Source: Brassica napus (Eukaryota > Streptophyta > Magnoliopsida > Brassicales > Brassicaceae). Taken from it: a stretch of 64,000 nt of DNA. Position numbers and translations under genes: made by a program. Of this stretch, positions 62,901 through 64,000 are shown piece by piece. The DNA lies in assembly GCF_020379485.1 (NCBI RefSeq), contig NC_063435.1:1798001-1862000 (forward strand). Direction: 5' to 3'. How positions within the stretch are numbered: the first letter of the stretch is position 1; every line of letters starts with the position of its first letter. The notes under the pieces were generated by a model, which saw only the letters and a program-made list of their open reading frames with translations, was not told the DNA's origin and ran no database searches.

Positions 62901-64000
62901 CTGATTATGTCTACTTTTTCTATTTTTAGTGTTATACGGGAACAGCTGACAAACACTGAAAGTATACGCCGTGTGCGAAAGAAGGCGCCTTGCACTGTTT
63001 CTGAGATCTTAATGCTTCAAAGGCAGGCTTTGGAGGATGGACTCTTGAAGGAGCCTATATTCACTGGTAAGTTCATTAGACCGTTCTGTAAAAGTTCTCT
63101 CAATTGTTCTTGTACACTGCAGTGACACATGTAATATTTTAACAGGTATGTCAGTGGAGTTAGTATCTCTACACAATGAGCCGTATGATCTTAGAGGAAT
63201 CATTGTAATCGAGAATGATGAGCGTCATGCTTCTGTTGGAGTGGTGGAAGGTAATGAATGTTCTGTCAGGGCTGTGGAAGATAATGCGACTGAAGAAAGC
63301 TCTGATCCTCAACCTGCTGAGGCTGATGCTACCCAGCCACATGACCAACAGGAAGAAGTGAAAGACGATAATGAGCTTGGTGAAACAAGATCTGACTTGG
63401 AAGTTTCAAAAGAAGGCAATGGAGATGCAGCAGCTGTTGAAGTCGATCTTGTAGTGAATAGCGAGATCAGTCAACCATCTGAGGACAAACTCGATCATGT
63501 GGAGGTGGAAGGATGCCATGGGAACCATGATGGAGGGCTAGAGGGTCAAGATGTTATCGAAATTGCTGAAGGCGATGTAGAAAACAACGCCGTTCTCAAT
63601 GAAACAGACTTTAAAGCTGAAGATGAGCTTCCAAGTGAAGATAAGAAGACGGATGCATCAGCTGCAGCCAGCGAGTTTTGGATAGACGACCAAACTCCAT
63701 GCGATATCACAGTTGGTTCTATTGAAACTGGATGCTTAGCAGCTGGTGATTTTAGTGATCCGGCTTTGGAAACTTGCAACGAACCTCTAATGGAAGCAAA
63801 TAGTGATGGGGTGGATCCACATAATGAGATGTTTAATGAGGAGGCTTATATGCAAAGTGCAGCAGATACAGAACTTCCTTCTGGTGATGGTCTTATGGGA
63901 GACAATGGTGTAAGTTTCTTTGTGGCTTCATGTCCTTTATTCAAGTAAAGAAATGCCTCTTGATTCTTCTTTTTGTTGGTATCTTATGCTGTAGGAAATG
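59976..64000 (+). CDS. SYN4: RAD21-type alpha-kleisin cohesin subunit (SYN4-like), 3' truncated by window
   Basis: Coding exons: 59976-60099, 60178-60439, 60511-60611, 60703-60752, 60967-61019, 61318-61417, 61495-62005, 62071-62460, 62575-62716, 62930-63066, 63146-63909, then 63995 to the edge. The N-terminal Rad21/Rec8 domain is complete (MFYSQFILAKKGPLGTIWIA, LRLSSHLLLGVVRIYSKKVN, DLPEE then TFDLDDFELPD), the part that binds the SMC3 coiled coil. A long acidic, disordered middle follows, then a conserved plant block (TKRKVLMDDPMVLPG, RRVRKKAPCTVSEI). Alpha-kleisins close the cohesin ring; SYN4/RAD21.3 acts in somatic cohesion. The C-terminal winged-helix that binds SMC1 lies beyond the window. 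The end of exon 7 has an alternative donor (61971) that keeps phase. Confidence 0.92.

Overview
This window is nuclear plant DNA. It is AT-rich with intron-dense genes, GT-AG introns, a plant-type ribosomal protein promoter and many short DNA transposons. The genes and their order recall, from memory, the Arabidopsis thaliana chromosome 5 interval from about At5g15870 to At5g16270. Many genes expected in that interval are missing, and one survives only as its last exon. That is the look of a fractionated block in a mesopolyploid Brassicaceae, most likely Brassica or a close relative. The family is firm; the genus is inference.

Layout. A three-exon DUF674 gene (minus, 1.1-3.1 kb) is followed by a wrecked GH81 endo-1,3-beta-glucanase (minus, 3.9-7.3 kb) carrying a frameshift, a stop and a 0.63 kb transposon. 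Next come an atypical SDR (8.3-10.0 kb), a PAM1-like TBC RabGAP (10.8-12.6 kb), a classical SDR (13.3-15.2 kb), a 65-residue KIN/COR6.6-type cold protein (16.4-16.9 kb) and a single-exon steroid 5-alpha-reductase-like gene (18.9-19.8 kb). A 6.4 kb gene-poor stretch with MITEs follows (19.8-26.2 kb). Then come an acidic-tail protein (26.2-29.1 kb), a CCT6 last-exon relic (30.0 kb), a RING-H2 gene with an in-frame stop (30.4-31.1 kb), an RWP-RK factor (minus, 32.3-34.0 kb), a small proline-rich protein (minus, 35.0-35.7 kb) and a monoacylglycerol lipase-like hydrolase (36.7-38.4 kb).

The standout feature is at 38,002-40,599. Four nearly identical head-to-tail copies of a 650 bp unit hold the last two exon pieces and 3' end of the hydrolase plus most of the promoter of the next gene, ribosomal protein eS7. 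The breakpoints share a 4 bp microhomology.

After eS7 (41.1-41.8 kb) come a small conserved plant protein (minus, 42.1-42.8 kb), a GT14 glycosyltransferase (43.6-45.8 kb), the chloroplast group II intron splicing factor CRS1 (46.8-49.5 kb), a 19-exon LisH/HEAT protein (minus, 49.9-55.9 kb), a transposon patch with a single-exon SURP/SWAP gene (56.3-59.0 kb) and the 5' two-thirds or so of a RAD21-type cohesin gene (SYN4-like), which runs off the right edge.

The genes are mostly unrelated housekeeping, stress and signalling loci; no operon or pathway cluster is seen. Exon boundaries were built by hand from splice consensus, phase continuity and remembered family sequences. No tRNA, rRNA, snoRNA or CRISPR feature was recognised.
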